From: Cytobacillus dafuensis
GTDB lineage: Bacteria > Bacillota > Bacilli > Bacillales > Cytobacillaceae
Direction: 5' to 3'
NCBI RefSeq assembly: GCF_007995155.1
Contig: NZ_CP042593.1
Coordinates: 3,390,001 to 3,454,000 of the forward strand
DNA length: 64,000 bases
Both the position numbers and the translations under genes were made by a program. Positions 20,046-31,703 of the stretch are shown piece after piece. Within the stretch, counting starts at the first letter, position 1, and each line of letters opens with the position of its first letter. Under the pieces are notes generated by a model. That model searched no databases. It was not told the origin of the DNA and saw only the letters and a list, made by a program, of their open reading frames with translations.

Positions 20046-21374
20046 TTATTTATCTAAATTAGGTATTTCTCTTACAACAATACGGGAACCTTCTGCTTTC
20101 ACAACACGAACTCTCGCATCTTTTAATATAAATCCACCTTCACTTACGACATCAATTCGTTCATCTTCAATGACAACAGTTCCCGATGGACGAAGTGCTG
20201 TCAAAGCATAGCCTTCCAATCCTATAAGCTCAAGCCTGCTTTTATTTGATACATAACCTTCTTCCGTTTTCGTTGCGTCGGTTAGAATTATTTTCTTAAA
20301 TATACTCATCTTTTTACCAAACACCTTTACCATTAGTATCAATGCCAAGATAGCAACACCAATTGCAATTAAAATAGAAATTCCCATATGAATGACATTT
20401 TCTGATGCTAAAAATAAACTGCCCAAGACAGCTGCCACGCCAAGTAGCCCTGCTACTGCCCCTGGGAGGAAAAACTCTGCAATGATCAATCCAATTCCAA
20501 TGATAAACAGGATAAGCGTTTCATAACCTGCCAGTCCAGCAACTAAATGTCCATAAAAGAACAATAGCAATGCTGTTAATCCCATAAATCCAGCTACTCC
20601 AAAGCCTGGTGAGTAAAGTTCAAGAACTAGTCCTAGACTTGCAATTGACAGCAAGATCGGAATCACAACAGGATGAGTAATAAATCGTGCCAGTTTTTCC
20701 GCAAAGCTCTCTTCTACTTTATGAACTTTGGCATTTTCATACCCTAGATGCTTTATTAATTCATCGATATTGTTAAATGTTCCTTCTGAGTAATTGATCT
20801 TTTTAGCCTCGTCTGCTCCTAAAGTTAACAGCTTTCCTCTTGGTGCTCCAACATTAGGCAAATGAACAGATTCATCCGCCATGGCAAGGGCATATTTCGG
20901 ATCTCTGTTATTTTGTTTTGCAGCCTCTTCCATTGCTTTAAACCAATAGGATTCAACCTTCTTACCAGCAGTATTTCCTTGATGATCAATGATTGCTGCA
21001 GATCCAAAAGTTGACCCTGGAGACATATAGATTTCATCTGTATTTAAAGAAATATATGCACCTGCGGATAAAGCCTGTTTATTAACAAATGAAATCGTTT
21101 TCACATTTGTTGAGGTTAATAGTTTTCCGATTTTCCCAGCCGCATCTACAGCCCCGCCAGGAGTATCTATATCAAAAATGATAGCAGATGCTTGATCTTC
21201 CTCAGCCGACTGAATAGCTCTGTTTAAAAAGGCATATAGCCCGTTTTCTACCGTTTCGTGAATGGGCACAATATAGATGATTTCATGATCCGTATTTCCT
21301 TTAGATGGGGCACCCATCATTAAGATAAACGCAAAAAGAAATGAAAAAATAATTAATATCCTTCTAAATCTCAA
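20046..21374 (-). CDS. yqeZ: NfeD-type membrane serine protease YqeZ
   Basis: Long NfeD protein: signal peptide, ClpP-like serine protease domain, four to five TM helices and a C-terminal OB (NfeD) domain. The nucleophile region SAGAYISLN and the second motif SPGSTFGSA are present, and the C-terminus reads [24 protein letters not shown]. It acts with FloA. The frame opens at 21392, but those codons make GGAGGGGG, so the TTG at 21374 is the better start (442 residues). Confidence 0.94.
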   Translation of the reverse strand: MRFRRILIIFSFLFAFILMMGAPSKGNTDHEIIYIVPIHETVENGLYAFLNRAIQSAEEDQASAIIFDIDTPGGAVDAAGKIGKLLTSTNVKTISFVNKQALSAGAYISLNTDEIYMSPGSTFGSAAIIDHQGNTAGKKVESYWFKAMEEAAKQNNRDPKYALAMADESVHLPNVGAPRGKLLTLGADEAKKINYSEGTFNNIDELIKHLGYENAKVHKVEESFAEKLARFITHPVVIPILLSIASLGLVLELYSPGFGVAGFMGLTALLLFFYGHLVAGLAGYETLILFIIGIGLIIAEFFLPGAVAGLLGVAAVLGSLFLASENVIHMGISILIAIGVAILALILMVKVFGKKMSIFKKIILTDATKTEEGYVSNKSRLELIGLEGYALTALRPSGTVVIEDERIDVVSEGGFILKDARVRVVKAEGSRIVVREIPNLDK

Positions 21375-21408
21375 TCTTTCCCCCTCCCCCATTGGTTACT
21401 CTCTTTCT

Positions 21409-21436
21409 TATACGTATGTCTGTAAAAAAGGTTTCA
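21409..21436 (-). promoter_or_regulatory. Sigma-W promoter of yqeZ-floA
   Basis: Minus strand TGAAAC (21436-21431), exactly 16 nt, then CGTATA (21414-21409). This fits the sigma-W consensus (TGAAAC, 16-17 nt, CGTA) at about 35 nt before the start. The orthologous operon is a known sigma-W target in B. subtilis. Confidence 0.85.
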
Positions 21437-21470
21437 ATGATCTACAGCCTATTTTTTTACCAAATTTAAA

Positions 21471-21500
21471 AAAGACCGAAAGCAATAGCTTACGGTCTTT
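21471..21500 (-). terminator. Terminator of rpsU-yqeY
   Basis: Stem AAAGACCGTAAGC with its partner GCTTTCGGTCTTT (one mismatch), then TTTTAAATTT on the minus strand, 15 nt after yqeY. Confidence 0.88.
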
Positions 21501-21515
21501 AATAATACATTTGTC

Positions 21516-21959
21516 TTATGAAAGGTGTTGTTGTACAAGTTTATTTACAAGTGCTCCATCTGCTTTACCTTTAACTTTCGGCATAATGGCAGCCATTACT
21601 TTACCCATATCGGCTTTAGATTTTGCACCTGTTTCAGCAATCGTCTCTTGAACGATTTTTGAAACCTCTTCTTCAGATAGCTGTTTAGGCATATATAATT
21701 CGACGAACTGAAGTTCAGAACGAATTTTTTCAACAAGATCTTCACGACCTGCTTTATCAAATTCATGGAGGGAATCCTTGCGTTGTTTAACTTCGCGAGA
21801 AAGGACAGTAAGCTCTTGCTCCTCGGATAAATCTGCTCCAAGCTTAATAGCTTCATTTTGTATCGAAGCTTTAATCATCCGAATTACAGTAAGCTTATCT
21901 TTTTCTTTGTTCCTCATCGCTTGTTTTATATCCTCATTTAAACGTTCGAGAAGACTCAT
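21516..21959 (-). CDS. yqeY: GatB/YqeY domain protein
   Basis: A 147-residue free-standing YqeY domain, which in other proteins binds tRNA at the C-terminus of GatB. Typical features are [34 protein letters not shown] and the end [25 protein letters not shown]. It follows rpsU by 14 nt, the conserved rpsU-yqeY pair. Start ATG with GAGAGGGTG. Its exact role is not established. Confidence 0.96.
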   Translation of the reverse strand: MSLLERLNEDIKQAMRNKEKDKLTVIRMIKASIQNEAIKLGADLSEEQELTVLSREVKQRKDSLHEFDKAGREDLVEKIRSELQFVELYMPKQLSEEEVSKIVQETIAETGAKSKADMGKVMAAIMPKVKGKADGALVNKLVQQHLS

Positions 21960-21973
21960 TCAAACACCCTCTC

Positions 21974-22147
21974 TTACCACTTACGTTTTCTTGCAGCCTC
22001 AGACTTTTTCTTACGTTTAATACTAGGCTTTTCGTAGAATTCGCGCTTTCTTGCTTCTTGCAAAGTACCAGTTTTAGAAACTGTACGTTTAAAGCGACGA
22101 AGAGCATCTTCAAGCGATTCGTTTTTACGAACGACGGTTTTAGACAT
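21974..22147 (-). CDS. rpsU: 30S ribosomal protein S21
   Basis: A 57-residue basic ribosomal protein that acts in translation initiation. The sequence runs [19 protein letters not shown], ending in a Lys/Arg-rich tail ([15 protein letters not shown]). The frame is open to 22177, but the ATG at 22147 follows GGAGGGAAAGAGA and gives the standard length. It has its own sigma-A promoter upstream. Confidence 0.97.
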   Translation of the reverse strand: MSKTVVRKNESLEDALRRFKRTVSKTGTLQEARKREFYEKPSIKRKKKSEAARKRKW

Positions 22148-22210
22148 TCTCTTTCCCTCCCTCCGAGCACAACACACTTACATCAACATGGTTTTTCCAT
22201 GTACTTTGCA

Positions 22211-22239
22211 ATTATAATATAACAGCGATTAGAGGTCAA
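22211..22239 (-). promoter_or_regulatory. Sigma-A promoter of rpsU-yqeY
   Basis: Minus strand TTGACC (22239-22234), 17-nt spacer, TATAAT (22216-22211), about 63 nt before the rpsU start. Confidence 0.85.
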
Positions 22240-22376
22240 CTGTTATTAGCCTTTAACAGCAGTGTTTTTCAAGCTAATAGTAGTAAAATCCCAGATAAAC
22301 GTGAATGCAAATTATTTTTCATGTAAAGGCATGTCCTTCCACCCGATTCCATACAAATAGAGTAGGGGGTGAGAGC

Positions 22377-23297
22377 TTGACCCAGCTAATTCTATTTATT
22401 GTATTTATTGGGTTATTTATTTATGGAATGACTTTACTAAGGTTAGGTCTGTTCAATTTATCTGCTGATGCATTAAAAATATGGCTGACAAAATTAACTG
22501 ATTCACCATGGAAAGGCTTATTAGCTGGAATTGTCATCACTTGTATTCTACAGAGCAGCTCGGCAGTTATGGTCATTACGATAGGACTTATTTCTACAAG
22601 ATTGCTTTCATTCCCTCAATCTATTGGGATTATATTAGGAACGAATATTGGCACCACTTTAACTACAGAATTAATTACATTTGATATTGAACCATTCCTT
22701 GCACCCATTGCTATAATTGGAGCGGCTTTTCTTTTTCTTGGGAAGAAAAATCTTCGAAGTATTGGGCTAATTCTTCTTGGTATTGCGTCTGTATTTGCAG
22801 CCATGGGTGGTTTTGAATATTTAGCGGGTCCTCTAAGAACGATTGAATTCATTGATGAGTTGCTTATTTCATTAGATAGTAGTCATATATATAGTATTTT
22901 TGCAGGGACTTTTATTACTGCTATCATTCAGTCCAGTACCGCTACAACCGGTATCATAATGGGTTTCCTTACAAATGGAGCAATTGAATTAGATACTGGA
23001 ATAGCGATCATGCTAGGTTCGAATATCGGAACATGTGTAACAGCTTTTCTAGCTTCAATTGGTGCTGGAAAAGAAGCTAGACTTTCAGCTTATGCCCATA
23101 TTTGGCTAAATATTATCGGTGTGGTTGCATTCTATCCATTCATCGGAATACTCACAAATATTGGAATTCATTTAGCTAATAACCCTGATTTACAGCTTGC
23201 ACATATAGGTGTATTATTTAATGTCATTTCTTCTCTTATTGTACTTCCTTTTGCAGCGCCATTTGGGAGGCTAATCATTCGAATCCATGATCGCTAA
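22377..23297 (+). CDS. yqeW: Na/Pi-cotransporter family protein (YqeW-like)
   Basis: Membrane transporter of the NptA/PhoU-less Na+/phosphate cotransporter family. The 306-residue product has about eight hydrophobic segments and two copies of the family QSSSA/QSST repeat (CILQSSSAVMVITIG near residue 61, AIIQSSTATTGIIMG near 185), each followed by GTNIGTT or GSNIGTC. The frame opens at 22305, but the TTG at 22377 follows GGGGGTGAGAGC. It diverges from rpsU, as yqeW does in B. subtilis. The substrate is inferred from the family only. Confidence 0.9.
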   Translation: MTQLILFIVFIGLFIYGMTLLRLGLFNLSADALKIWLTKLTDSPWKGLLAGIVITCILQSSSAVMVITIGLISTRLLSFPQSIGIILGTNIGTTLTTELITFDIEPFLAPIAIIGAAFLFLGKKNLRSIGLILLGIASVFAAMGGFEYLAGPLRTIEFIDELLISLDSSHIYSIFAGTFITAIIQSSTATTGIIMGFLTNGAIELDTGIAIMLGSNIGTCVTAFLASIGAGKEARLSAYAHIWLNIIGVVAFYPFIGILTNIGIHLANNPDLQLAHIGVLFNVISSLIVLPFAAPFGRLIIRIHDR

Positions 23298-23306
23298 TCT
23301 ATTCAC

Positions 23307-23387
23307 TTATGGTGTCAGCCATTGGTGTCAGGCACCGTAAAAGGACACTTTTCCTTGTTTGTCCACGACTGGTGCCTGCCACCATAA
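23307..23387. repeat. Repeat family D, copy D1 (GGTGTCAGGCACC palindrome)
   Basis: TGGTGTCAGGCACC at 23333-23346 pairs with GGTGCCTGCCACCA at about 23370-23383. The loop contains AAGGACACTTTTCCTT and GTTTGTCC. It shares the GTGTCAGGCACC core with the copies at 55661 and 57346 but has a different interior. Confidence 0.75.
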
Positions 23388-23412
23388 AACATAAACTTTC
23401 CTGTTAGCTAAA

Positions 23413-23458
23413 AAAAGCACTCTTATTGTTAGAGGTGTCTAACAATAAGAGTGCTTTT
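23413..23458. terminator. Bidirectional terminator between yqeW-like gene and deoC
   Basis: An 18-bp perfect stem (AAAAGCACTCTTATTGTT with its complement), T-rich on both sides. It serves deoC on the minus strand and can serve the transporter gene on the plus strand. Confidence 0.9.
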
Positions 23459-23474
23459 AATATACGACATTTTT

Positions 23475-24146
23475 TTAGTAATCTGAATCGCTTGTTAAAC
23501 CATTCACGATGGCTGCACCAGAGCTTGCTCCAATTCTAGTAGCCCCAGCTTTAATCATCTTTGCAGCGTCTTCTGCACTTCTTACACCACCAGAAGCTTT
23601 AACTCCAATTTCGGGGCCTACCGTTTTTCTCATAAGGGCGATATCTTCAACCGTCGCTCCGCCAGTAGAAAAGCCTGTTGATGTTTTAACAAAATCTGCT
23701 CCAGCTTTAACCGATATTTCGCATACTTGGATTTTTTCCTCTTCAGAAAGCAAGCAAGTTTCAATGATAATTTTAGTTAAAGCTTTTCCTTTTGCCGCAT
23801 CTACAACAGCTCGAATATCTCTTTCAACTAATTCGATATCTCCGCCTTTTAATGCCCCTACATTAATGACCATATCTACTTCTGTAGCACCATTTTCGAT
23901 CGCATTTTTCGTTTCAAATGCCTTTGTTTCAGGCGTTGAAGCACCTAAAGGAAAACCGATAACTGTACAAACTTTTACTTCTGTTCCAGCTAGTAATTCA
24001 CTTGAAAGCTTTACCCATGTTGGATTAACACATACTGATGCAAAATTATATTCCTTAGCTTCTGCACAAATTTTTTCAATTTGATCTTTTGTTGCTTCTG
24101 CTTTTAACAATGTATGATCGATCATTTTCGCAATTGATTTTGTCAT
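23475..24146 (-). CDS. deoC: Deoxyribose-phosphate aldolase
   Basis: Cleaves 2-deoxyribose 5-phosphate to acetaldehyde and glyceraldehyde 3-phosphate in deoxynucleoside catabolism. The 223-residue TIM barrel shows [22 protein letters not shown], the Schiff-base lysine in [15 protein letters not shown], and GVKASGGVR with a second key lysine. It stands alone between terminators here, away from the dra-nupC-pdp operon of B. subtilis. Confidence 0.97.
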   Translation of the reverse strand: MTKSIAKMIDHTLLKAEATKDQIEKICAEAKEYNFASVCVNPTWVKLSSELLAGTEVKVCTVIGFPLGASTPETKAFETKNAIENGATEVDMVINVGALKGGDIELVERDIRAVVDAAKGKALTKIIIETCLLSEEEKIQVCEISVKAGADFVKTSTGFSTGGATVEDIALMRKTVGPEIGVKASGGVRSAEDAAKMIKAGATRIGASSGAAIVNGLTSDSDY

Positions 24147-24322
24147 TTTATTAATCTCCCTTCAAACAAACTAGTTGTCCGTACCTCTCACATCATATCA
24201 TGTCAACATAAAAATAGCGAGAAGGAAAGCAGCATTTTTCAATCCAACACAAGCTTTATCTAGCTTATTTTTACCATTAAAAAAGGAATTACTCTATTGT
24301 AATTCCTTCTTTAATATTCCTA

Positions 24323-25675
24323 TTATACCGCTGTTTCTTCGCAATTAGCTATTTCATCTAGTACTCGTACAAACTGTCCTTCGTTATATGGATAACCCGC
24401 TTTATTAATTTTCACTTTTACAATTTGTCCGACCATTTCCTCCGTTGCTGGAAAAACGACTTTTAAATAATTATCGGAATACCCAACATACAAACCGCTA
24501 TTTGCTTCATCCTTGTATTCTTCCTCAGGAATTACTTCGAGAACTTCGCCTTCAAATTGGGAAGCATATTCTTTAGCAAGCTGATCAGATAATGATATTA
24601 ATCGATGTACACGATCATTTTTTACTTCTTCATCAATTTGGTCTTCCATTCTTGCAGCTGGTGTACCTGTACGTTTTGAATAAGGGAAAACATGCAGCTC
24701 TGAGAATTTATGCTCTTTAATAAAATTGTATGTTTCCATAAATTCTTCTTCTGTTTCGCCCGGAAAGCCTACAATTACATCTGAAGTAACAGCTAATCCC
24801 GGAAGCGCCTCTTTTAAACGATCTAATCTTTCAGCAAAGAATTCCATCGTGTATTTTCTACGCATTCTTTTTAATACTGTATTTGAGCCAGATTGAAGTG
24901 GGATATGAAGATGTCTAACAACCATATTAGATTGATTTATTACTTCTATCACTTCGTCAGTAATTTGACTCGCTTCTATTGAAGAGATTCTTATACGCTT
25001 CAATCCCTTCACCTGCGCTTCTAAATCTCTCAGTAACATGGCAAGATTGTAATCCTTCATATCTTCACCATAGCCGCCCGTATGAATTCCTGTTAAGACA
25101 ATTTCTTTATAGCCAGAATCTACGAGCTGCTGGGCCTGACGAATAACCTCTTCTGGATCTCTGGATCTCATTAATCCACGTGCCCAAGGAATGATGCAGA
25201 ATGTACAGAAGTTATTACAACCTTCTTGGATTTTTAACGAAGCACGAGTACGATCAGTGAAGGCAGGCACATCAAGCTCCTCGTATACCCGATTCTTCAT
25301 GATATTTCCTACTCCATTAATCGGCTGACGCTCCTCTTTATATTGCTCAATGTATTCAAGCATCTTCACTCGATCTTGTGTTCCAACGACAATATCTACA
25401 CCTGGAATTGCCATAATCTCAGCAGGAGATGTTTGTGCATAGCAGCCAGTTACACAAATAACAGCATTTGGATTTTTTCTAATCGCTCTGCGAATCACTT
25501 GACGGCTTTTCTTATCACCAGTATTTGTAACTGTACAAGTATTAATAACATAAACATCTGACATAGATTCAAAATCTACTCGTTCATAGCCTGTATCTTT
25601 AAACAATTGCCAAATAGCTTCTGTTTCGTAATGGTTGACCTTGCAACCAAGTGTATGAAATGCAACAGTAGGCAT
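24323..25675 (-). CDS. mtaB: tRNA (N6-threonylcarbamoyladenosine(37)-C2)-methylthiotransferase MtaB
   Basis: Radical SAM methylthiotransferase making ms2t6A37 in tRNAs that read ANN codons. The 450-residue product has an N-terminal UPF0004 domain with three cysteines (LGCKVN, NTCTVT, TGCYAQ), the radical SAM CxxxCxxC (CNNFCTFCIIPWARG), LTGIHTGGYG, and a C-terminal TRAM domain. It follows rsmE by 6 nt at the end of the hrcA-dnaK cluster, as in B. subtilis (yqeV). Confidence 0.96.
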   Translation of the reverse strand: MPTVAFHTLGCKVNHYETEAIWQLFKDTGYERVDFESMSDVYVINTCTVTNTGDKKSRQVIRRAIRKNPNAVICVTGCYAQTSPAEIMAIPGVDIVVGTQDRVKMLEYIEQYKEERQPINGVGNIMKNRVYEELDVPAFTDRTRASLKIQEGCNNFCTFCIIPWARGLMRSRDPEEVIRQAQQLVDSGYKEIVLTGIHTGGYGEDMKDYNLAMLLRDLEAQVKGLKRIRISSIEASQITDEVIEVINQSNMVVRHLHIPLQSGSNTVLKRMRRKYTMEFFAERLDRLKEALPGLAVTSDVIVGFPGETEEEFMETYNFIKEHKFSELHVFPYSKRTGTPAARMEDQIDEEVKNDRVHRLISLSDQLAKEYASQFEGEVLEVIPEEEYKDEANSGLYVGYSDNYLKVVFPATEEMVGQIVKVKINKAGYPYNEGQFVRVLDEIANCEETAV

Positions 25676-25681
25676 ATTATT

Positions 25682-26431
25682 TCACTCCATTAATTCAAAA
25701 TGATAGGAAACAGCTGATAAAGCATAAAGAGGTGCTGTTTCAGTTCTTAATATACGAGGGCCTAGTCCGCAAGATTGAAAGCCGTGTTCACAAAATAGTG
25801 TAACCTCTTGATCGGTTAGCCCGCCTTCAGGTCCGAATACAATCATAAGTGACTGGCCATGTTTTATTTCTGTTAAGGTTTTCCCCAACACAGACTTTTC
25901 CCCTCGCTTAGCATCCTCCTCAAAAGCAATTAATCTATAGTCATAGCCCTCACTTGCTTTTATCAATAATTTTATATTTTGTGGGCTCATTACTTCAGGA
26001 AGACTCGTGCGATGAGACTGTTCTGCGGCCTCTTTGGCGATTTTTTGCCAGCGTTCTATTTTTTTAGCACCCTTTTTCTCATCCCATTTTACTACTGAGC
26101 GTGCTGAAATAAAAGGGATAAACCGATGAGCTCCAAGCTCAGTACCCTTTTGAATAATCCATTCCAGCTTATCCCCTTTAGGCAGTCCGCTCACTATTGT
26201 TATATTAATGGGCAATTCTGAGGACTCTTCTTCCCATTTTACAACTTCTGCAATCACTTTTTCATCGGTAATTTCTACAATTGAACAAATAGCGCTTGAT
26301 TTCATAGAATCAACACAGATAAGTCGATCACCTTTCTTCATTCTCATAACACGAACGATGTGATGGTAATCATCATTTGAAATGGTAAAACAATTATCAT
26401 TTGCAGATTGATTGACAAAATAACGCTGCAA
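25682..26431 (-). CDS. rsmE: 16S rRNA (uracil(1498)-N3)-methyltransferase RsmE
   Basis: SPOUT-class methyltransferase for m3U1498 in 16S rRNA. The product of about 249 residues has an N-terminal PUA-like part (DYHHIVRVMRMKKGD) and the knotted domain (SGLPKGDKLEWIIQKGTELG, SARSVVKWDEKK, FGPEGGLTDQEV, LGPRILRTETAPLYALS). The frame opens at 26440; the TTG at 26431 (LQRYF) is preceded by AGGTG and matches the family start. Repeat C1 and a strong terminator separate it from prmA, an unusual break in this cluster. Confidence 0.95.
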   Translation of the reverse strand: MQRYFVNQSANDNCFTISNDDYHHIVRVMRMKKGDRLICVDSMKSSAICSIVEITDEKVIAEVVKWEEESSELPINITIVSGLPKGDKLEWIIQKGTELGAHRFIPFISARSVVKWDEKKGAKKIERWQKIAKEAAEQSHRTSLPEVMSPQNIKLLIKASEGYDYRLIAFEEDAKRGEKSVLGKTLTEIKHGQSLMIVFGPEGGLTDQEVTLFCEHGFQSCGLGPRILRTETAPLYALSAVSYHFELME

Positions 26432-26461
26432 AATCAGCACCTACTTTTCAATTTAAATAAC

Positions 26462-26777
26462 TTATAAAGAAAACTCGCCGATTGGCGAGCCTTGGAAAGG
26501 CGAAGACAGAGGCGTAGTTGCACTTATCACGCTCATACATGCCACGTCCTCCCAAAAGCTTCTCTTTTGGTCGTGCGATGTATCTCTGACGAAGCTTTCC
26601 TTATCCTGTGGCATTCGCCCGACTAGGACATCCTCGTAAAAGCTATCGCTTTTCCTTCGTGCGATGTTAATCGCTATCGAAGCCTTCCTTGTCCTGTCCG
26701 TCGTACTTAATACCTAAAATTGGCAACTGCGTCGAATAATCTTCTGCGCTGGCAATTTATACTTTCTTAACGTGTTA
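26462..26777. repeat. Repeat family C, copy C1 with two nested inserts
   Basis: About 315 bp, beginning TTATAAAGAAAACTCGCCG and ending ATACTTTCTTAACGTGTTAG. It has ATTGGCGAGCC, GGCGTAGTTGC and, near the end, GGCAACTGCGTC. The two mini-hairpin loops of the shared module (GCCACGTCCT/GTGGC and GACATCCT/GTCCGTC) are each split by an insert (26551-26607 and 26635-26695). The inserts resemble each other, and both end in TCCT like the base run they interrupt. Confidence 0.88.
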
Positions 26778-26782
26778 GAAAA

Positions 26783-26820
26783 ACTTAGCATTTGCCAAGT
26801 TCTTATGGCAAATGCTAAGT
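26783..26820 (-). terminator. Terminator of prmA
   Basis: A 15-bp stem (ACTTAGCATTTGCCA with TGGCAAATGCTAAGT) is followed by TTTTTCT on the minus strand. It directly abuts the prmA stop codon. Confidence 0.9.
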
Positions 26821-26821
26821 C

Positions 26822-27760
26822 CTATTGTCTTCTTCCGATAATGGCTACCCAATCTTCCATTTGAATCGTTTCTTCAATGATAAAACCGGCCTCGGTCATT
26901 GCATCCTTAACATCCTGCTTTTTCTGTTGAATAATACCAGAAGCGATAAAATAACCGGATTTTTTAACTACAGAAGCAACATCATCCGTAAACTTAAGGA
27001 TTACTTCTGCTAATATATTTGCAACAACTATATCTACTTCATCTTTTACGCCATCTAGCAAATTATTTTGTGCCACGCTGACGACATGATGAACTTTATT
27101 CAATTCAATGTTTTCCCGCGCAGAGTTAACAGCCACCTCATCAAGGTCAAGAGCAGTTACTTTTTCAGCACCAAGCATAGCAGCAGCAATACTCAAAACG
27201 CCAGATCCAGTACCAACATCAATGATACTATCATCCTTTTTCACTGTTCTTTCTAATGCTTGAATACACATAACGGTTGTTGGATGGGTTCCAGTTCCAA
27301 AAGCCATACCAGGGTCAAGCTCTATGATTAATTCATCACTAGATACAGATGTGTACTCTTCCCACGTAGGTACTATAGTAAACTTTTCAGAAATTTTTAC
27401 TGGGTGATAATACTTTTTCCAAGCTGTTGCCCATTCTTCTTCATTTACTTCACTAATGCTAATATCATTTTTGCCAATATCAATATTATATAAGAGAAGA
27501 TTATTGATCTCTTCTTTAATTTCATCGACTGTTTCAGCAAGGAAGCTATTTACAGGCAAGTAAGCTTTGACGATTACACCATCTTCGGGATAGTCTAATG
27601 GATTGAGCTGGTAAATTTCACCGAATTGATCTTTTCTTTCTTTTACAAGTTCATATGGATCCTCAATAACAACTCCGCTTGCTCCGGCTTCATGCAAAAT
27701 ATTCGAAATCGGTTCGACTGCCTCATTTGTCGTATGGATACTGATTTCTGACCATTTCAC
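26822..27760 (-). CDS. prmA: Ribosomal protein L11 methyltransferase
   Basis: SAM-dependent enzyme that methylates ribosomal protein L11. The 312-residue product has an N-terminal substrate domain ([20 protein letters not shown]), [20 protein letters not shown], the SAM site [17 protein letters not shown], and [10 protein letters not shown]. The start is a GTG. It follows dnaJ by 21 nt. Confidence 0.96.
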   Translation of the reverse strand: MKWSEISIHTTNEAVEPISNILHEAGASGVVIEDPYELVKERKDQFGEIYQLNPLDYPEDGVIVKAYLPVNSFLAETVDEIKEEINNLLLYNIDIGKNDISISEVNEEEWATAWKKYYHPVKISEKFTIVPTWEEYTSVSSDELIIELDPGMAFGTGTHPTTVMCIQALERTVKKDDSIIDVGTGSGVLSIAAAMLGAEKVTALDLDEVAVNSARENIELNKVHHVVSVAQNNLLDGVKDEVDIVVANILAEVILKFTDDVASVVKKSGYFIASGIIQQKKQDVKDAMTEAGFIIEETIQMEDWVAIIGRRQ

Positions 27761-27781
27761 TGCTTCCCAACTCCATTTCCA

Positions 27782-28903
27782 TTAATCGCCTTTAAATGCA
27801 CGTTTTACTTTATTAAAAAAGCTTTCTTCTTGTTCGCCTTGAGGTGCTTGCCCACTAATCTCTGCAAATTCATGAAGCAATTGCTTCTGTTTTTCAGATA
27901 ACTTTGTAGGAGTAACAATTCGGACGATGATATGCTGATCACCTTTTCCGTATCCCCTTACATTCGGGATGCCTTTTTCCTTTAAACGGAATTTTGTCCC
28001 AGTTTGTGTACCTGCTGGAACCTTTAATTTTATCTTTCCATAAAGGGTAGGGACTTCAACTTCATCCCCTAAAGCAGCTTGAACGAATGTAATTGGCATT
28101 TCACAATACACATCATCTCCATCACGCTCAAAAAATTCATGAGATCGTACATGGAAAACGACATAAAGATCTCCTGATGGACCACCATTTACCCCTGGCT
28201 CTCCCTGCCCAGTTACACGCAGCTGTTGTCCATCATCAATCCCTGCAGGAATTTTCACCGAAATTTTTCGGCGTTTCTTCACTTTACCAGTACCACTGCA
28301 CGTAGAACATTTATGTTTAATCTGCTTCCCTGTTCCGCCGCAATGATGACATGCTCTGCGATTAACAATTCTTCCAAATGGCGTGTTTTGCTCAACATTT
28401 ATTTGACCAGAACCATGACAATGGCCACACGTATCAGGTTTTGTTCCAGATTTTGCACCTGTTCCATTACAAGTTTCACACGTTTCTTCACGCGGAATTT
28501 CAATTTCGGTTTCTTTACCAAAAACTGCGTCCTCAAAAGATAAGGTCATTGTGTATTGTAAATCAGAGCCTTGTCTAGGTGCATTTGGATCCCGTCTACG
28601 TGAACCACCGCCTCCAAAGAAGGTACTGAAGATGTCTTCGAAGCCGCCGAAACCTTCAAAACCACCACCGCCAAACCCTTGATTAGGGTCTGTATGGCCA
28701 AACTGGTCGTAATGAGCCTTTTTTTGATCGTCGCTTAATACTTCATAGGCTTCTTTTACTTCTTTAAATTTTTCATCTGCACCCGGTTCTTTATTAATAT
28801 CTGGGTGATACTGTTTGGATAGCTTTCTATAAGCCTTTTTTATTTCATCCTTGGATGCACTTTTACTGACACCAAGGACTTCATAGTAATCCCTTTTACT
28901 CAT
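27782..28903 (-). CDS. dnaJ: Chaperone DnaJ (Hsp40)
   Basis: Co-chaperone that delivers substrates to DnaK and stimulates its ATPase. The 373-residue product has a J domain with HPD (residues 5-70, KQYHPDINK), a Gly/Phe-rich region, four CxxCxGxG zinc repeats ([36 protein letters not shown]) and C-terminal substrate domains. The ATG at 28903 follows GGGGAGTGG. A 300-nt gap holding repeat A3 separates it from dnaK. Confidence 0.97.
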   Translation of the reverse strand: MSKRDYYEVLGVSKSASKDEIKKAYRKLSKQYHPDINKEPGADEKFKEVKEAYEVLSDDQKKAHYDQFGHTDPNQGFGGGGFEGFGGFEDIFSTFFGGGGSRRRDPNAPRQGSDLQYTMTLSFEDAVFGKETEIEIPREETCETCNGTGAKSGTKPDTCGHCHGSGQINVEQNTPFGRIVNRRACHHCGGTGKQIKHKCSTCSGTGKVKKRRKISVKIPAGIDDGQQLRVTGQGEPGVNGGPSGDLYVVFHVRSHEFFERDGDDVYCEMPITFVQAALGDEVEVPTLYGKIKLKVPAGTQTGTKFRLKEKGIPNVRGYGKGDQHIIVRIVTPTKLSEKQKQLLHEFAEISGQAPQGEQEESFFNKVKRAFKGD

Positions 28904-28998
28904 GATTACCACTCCCCGAATCTTTTCACATGAAAATTATTTTAACACTCTCTTAGCAAAAATAAAAGCCAAAGCCAAGAATACCCTGACTTTGACTT

Positions 28999-29179
28999 AG
29001 AAAAGCGGAAGTGCCTTCGGAACAATCAAAGATCAATTGTTCCTGCGATGATTACTCGCAGAAGCTTTCCTTTGTGCTCAGGGGCGACAAGCATAAGACA
29101 AGCCGACGAGGAGGTTGTTATTTAACCTTCTTGACGGATTGGCTTAGACCCGAGAGCCCCTAGGCGCTGAAGCTAGACA
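28999..29179. repeat. Repeat family A, copy A3, inside the dnaK operon
   Basis: Left end AGAAAAGCGGAAGTGCC, right end GGCGCTGAAGCTAGACA. It carries the approximately 60-nt insert at 29018-29078 (TGCGATGATTACTCGC, GAAGCTTTCCTT). It lacks the double mini-hairpin module: the right part is only GACCCGAGAGCCCCTA, which pairs with AGGGGCGAC on the left. Confidence 0.87.
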
Positions 29180-29206
29180 ACACCTATTAACATAAACACT
29201 ATTGAC

Positions 29207-31048
<1,842 letters not shown>

Positions 31049-31069
31049 TTACCTCCCCAATTTATGTAA

Positions 31070-31663
31070 TTATTGATTAACTTTCACCATTGCTGGACGA
31101 ATCACTCTGTCCTTTAAAATATAGCCCTTTTGAAATTCTTCTACTACAGTATTTGATTCAAATCCTTCAACCTCCACTTGCATAACTGCCTGGTGGATAT
31201 GAGGGTCAAATTCTTTTCCAACTGATTCTATTTGCTCTGCACCTTCATTTTTAAGAGCTTCTAATAGGCTGCGGTAAACCATTTCCATCCCTTGAAGGAC
31301 AGATTTGACTTGTTCACTATCAGTCTCCATTTGAAGTGCTCTTTCAAAATTGTCAATAGCAGGTAATAAATCAGAAATTAACTTTTGTGCTCTATATTTT
31401 TCAGACGCTTCTATATCTAATCTTGCTCTACGTCTAGAGTTATCAAAATCAGCCTGAAGACGGATATATCGATTTTCAGCATCTGCTAGCTTTGCTTCCA
31501 ATTCAGCTGATTTATTTAGTGCTTCCTTTAGTTGCTCTTCAAGGGAAACTTCTTCTGGTTTATCATTAGAAATTTCTGCTTCCTCAGAACCTACAGCATC
31601 AGCCGCTTCCAACTCTTCATGTTCCATTGTCTCTTCGTTTAAAATGTTTTTTCCATCTGCCAA
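31070..31663 (-). CDS. grpE: Nucleotide exchange factor GrpE
   Basis: Releases ADP from DnaK. The product has about 197 residues: an acidic N-terminus, a long coiled coil ([21 protein letters not shown]), then [21 protein letters not shown] and the beta-wing domain ending [16 protein letters not shown]. The frame opens at 31717, but that stretch runs into repeat B1. The TTG at 31663 follows a perfect GGAGGTG six bases away. Confidence 0.96.
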   Translation of the reverse strand: MADGKNILNEETMEHEELEAADAVGSEEAEISNDKPEEVSLEEQLKEALNKSAELEAKLADAENRYIRLQADFDNSRRRARLDIEASEKYRAQKLISDLLPAIDNFERALQMETDSEQVKSVLQGMEMVYRSLLEALKNEGAEQIESVGKEFDPHIHQAVMQVEVEGFESNTVVEEFQKGYILKDRVIRPAMVKVNQ

Positions 31664-31703
31664 CTTTTTCACCTCCCCATAAGAATATTTAAACTCCTGA
31701 TAT

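Noticed and set aside
23509..24084. 191-codon plus-strand ORF opposite deoC
   Set aside because: It is the antisense shadow of a clearly recognised deoC, with no ribosome site and a composition expected from the opposite strand.
28226..28543. Plus-strand ORF opposite dnaJ
   Set aside because: Shadow caused by the CxxCxGxG repeats of dnaJ.
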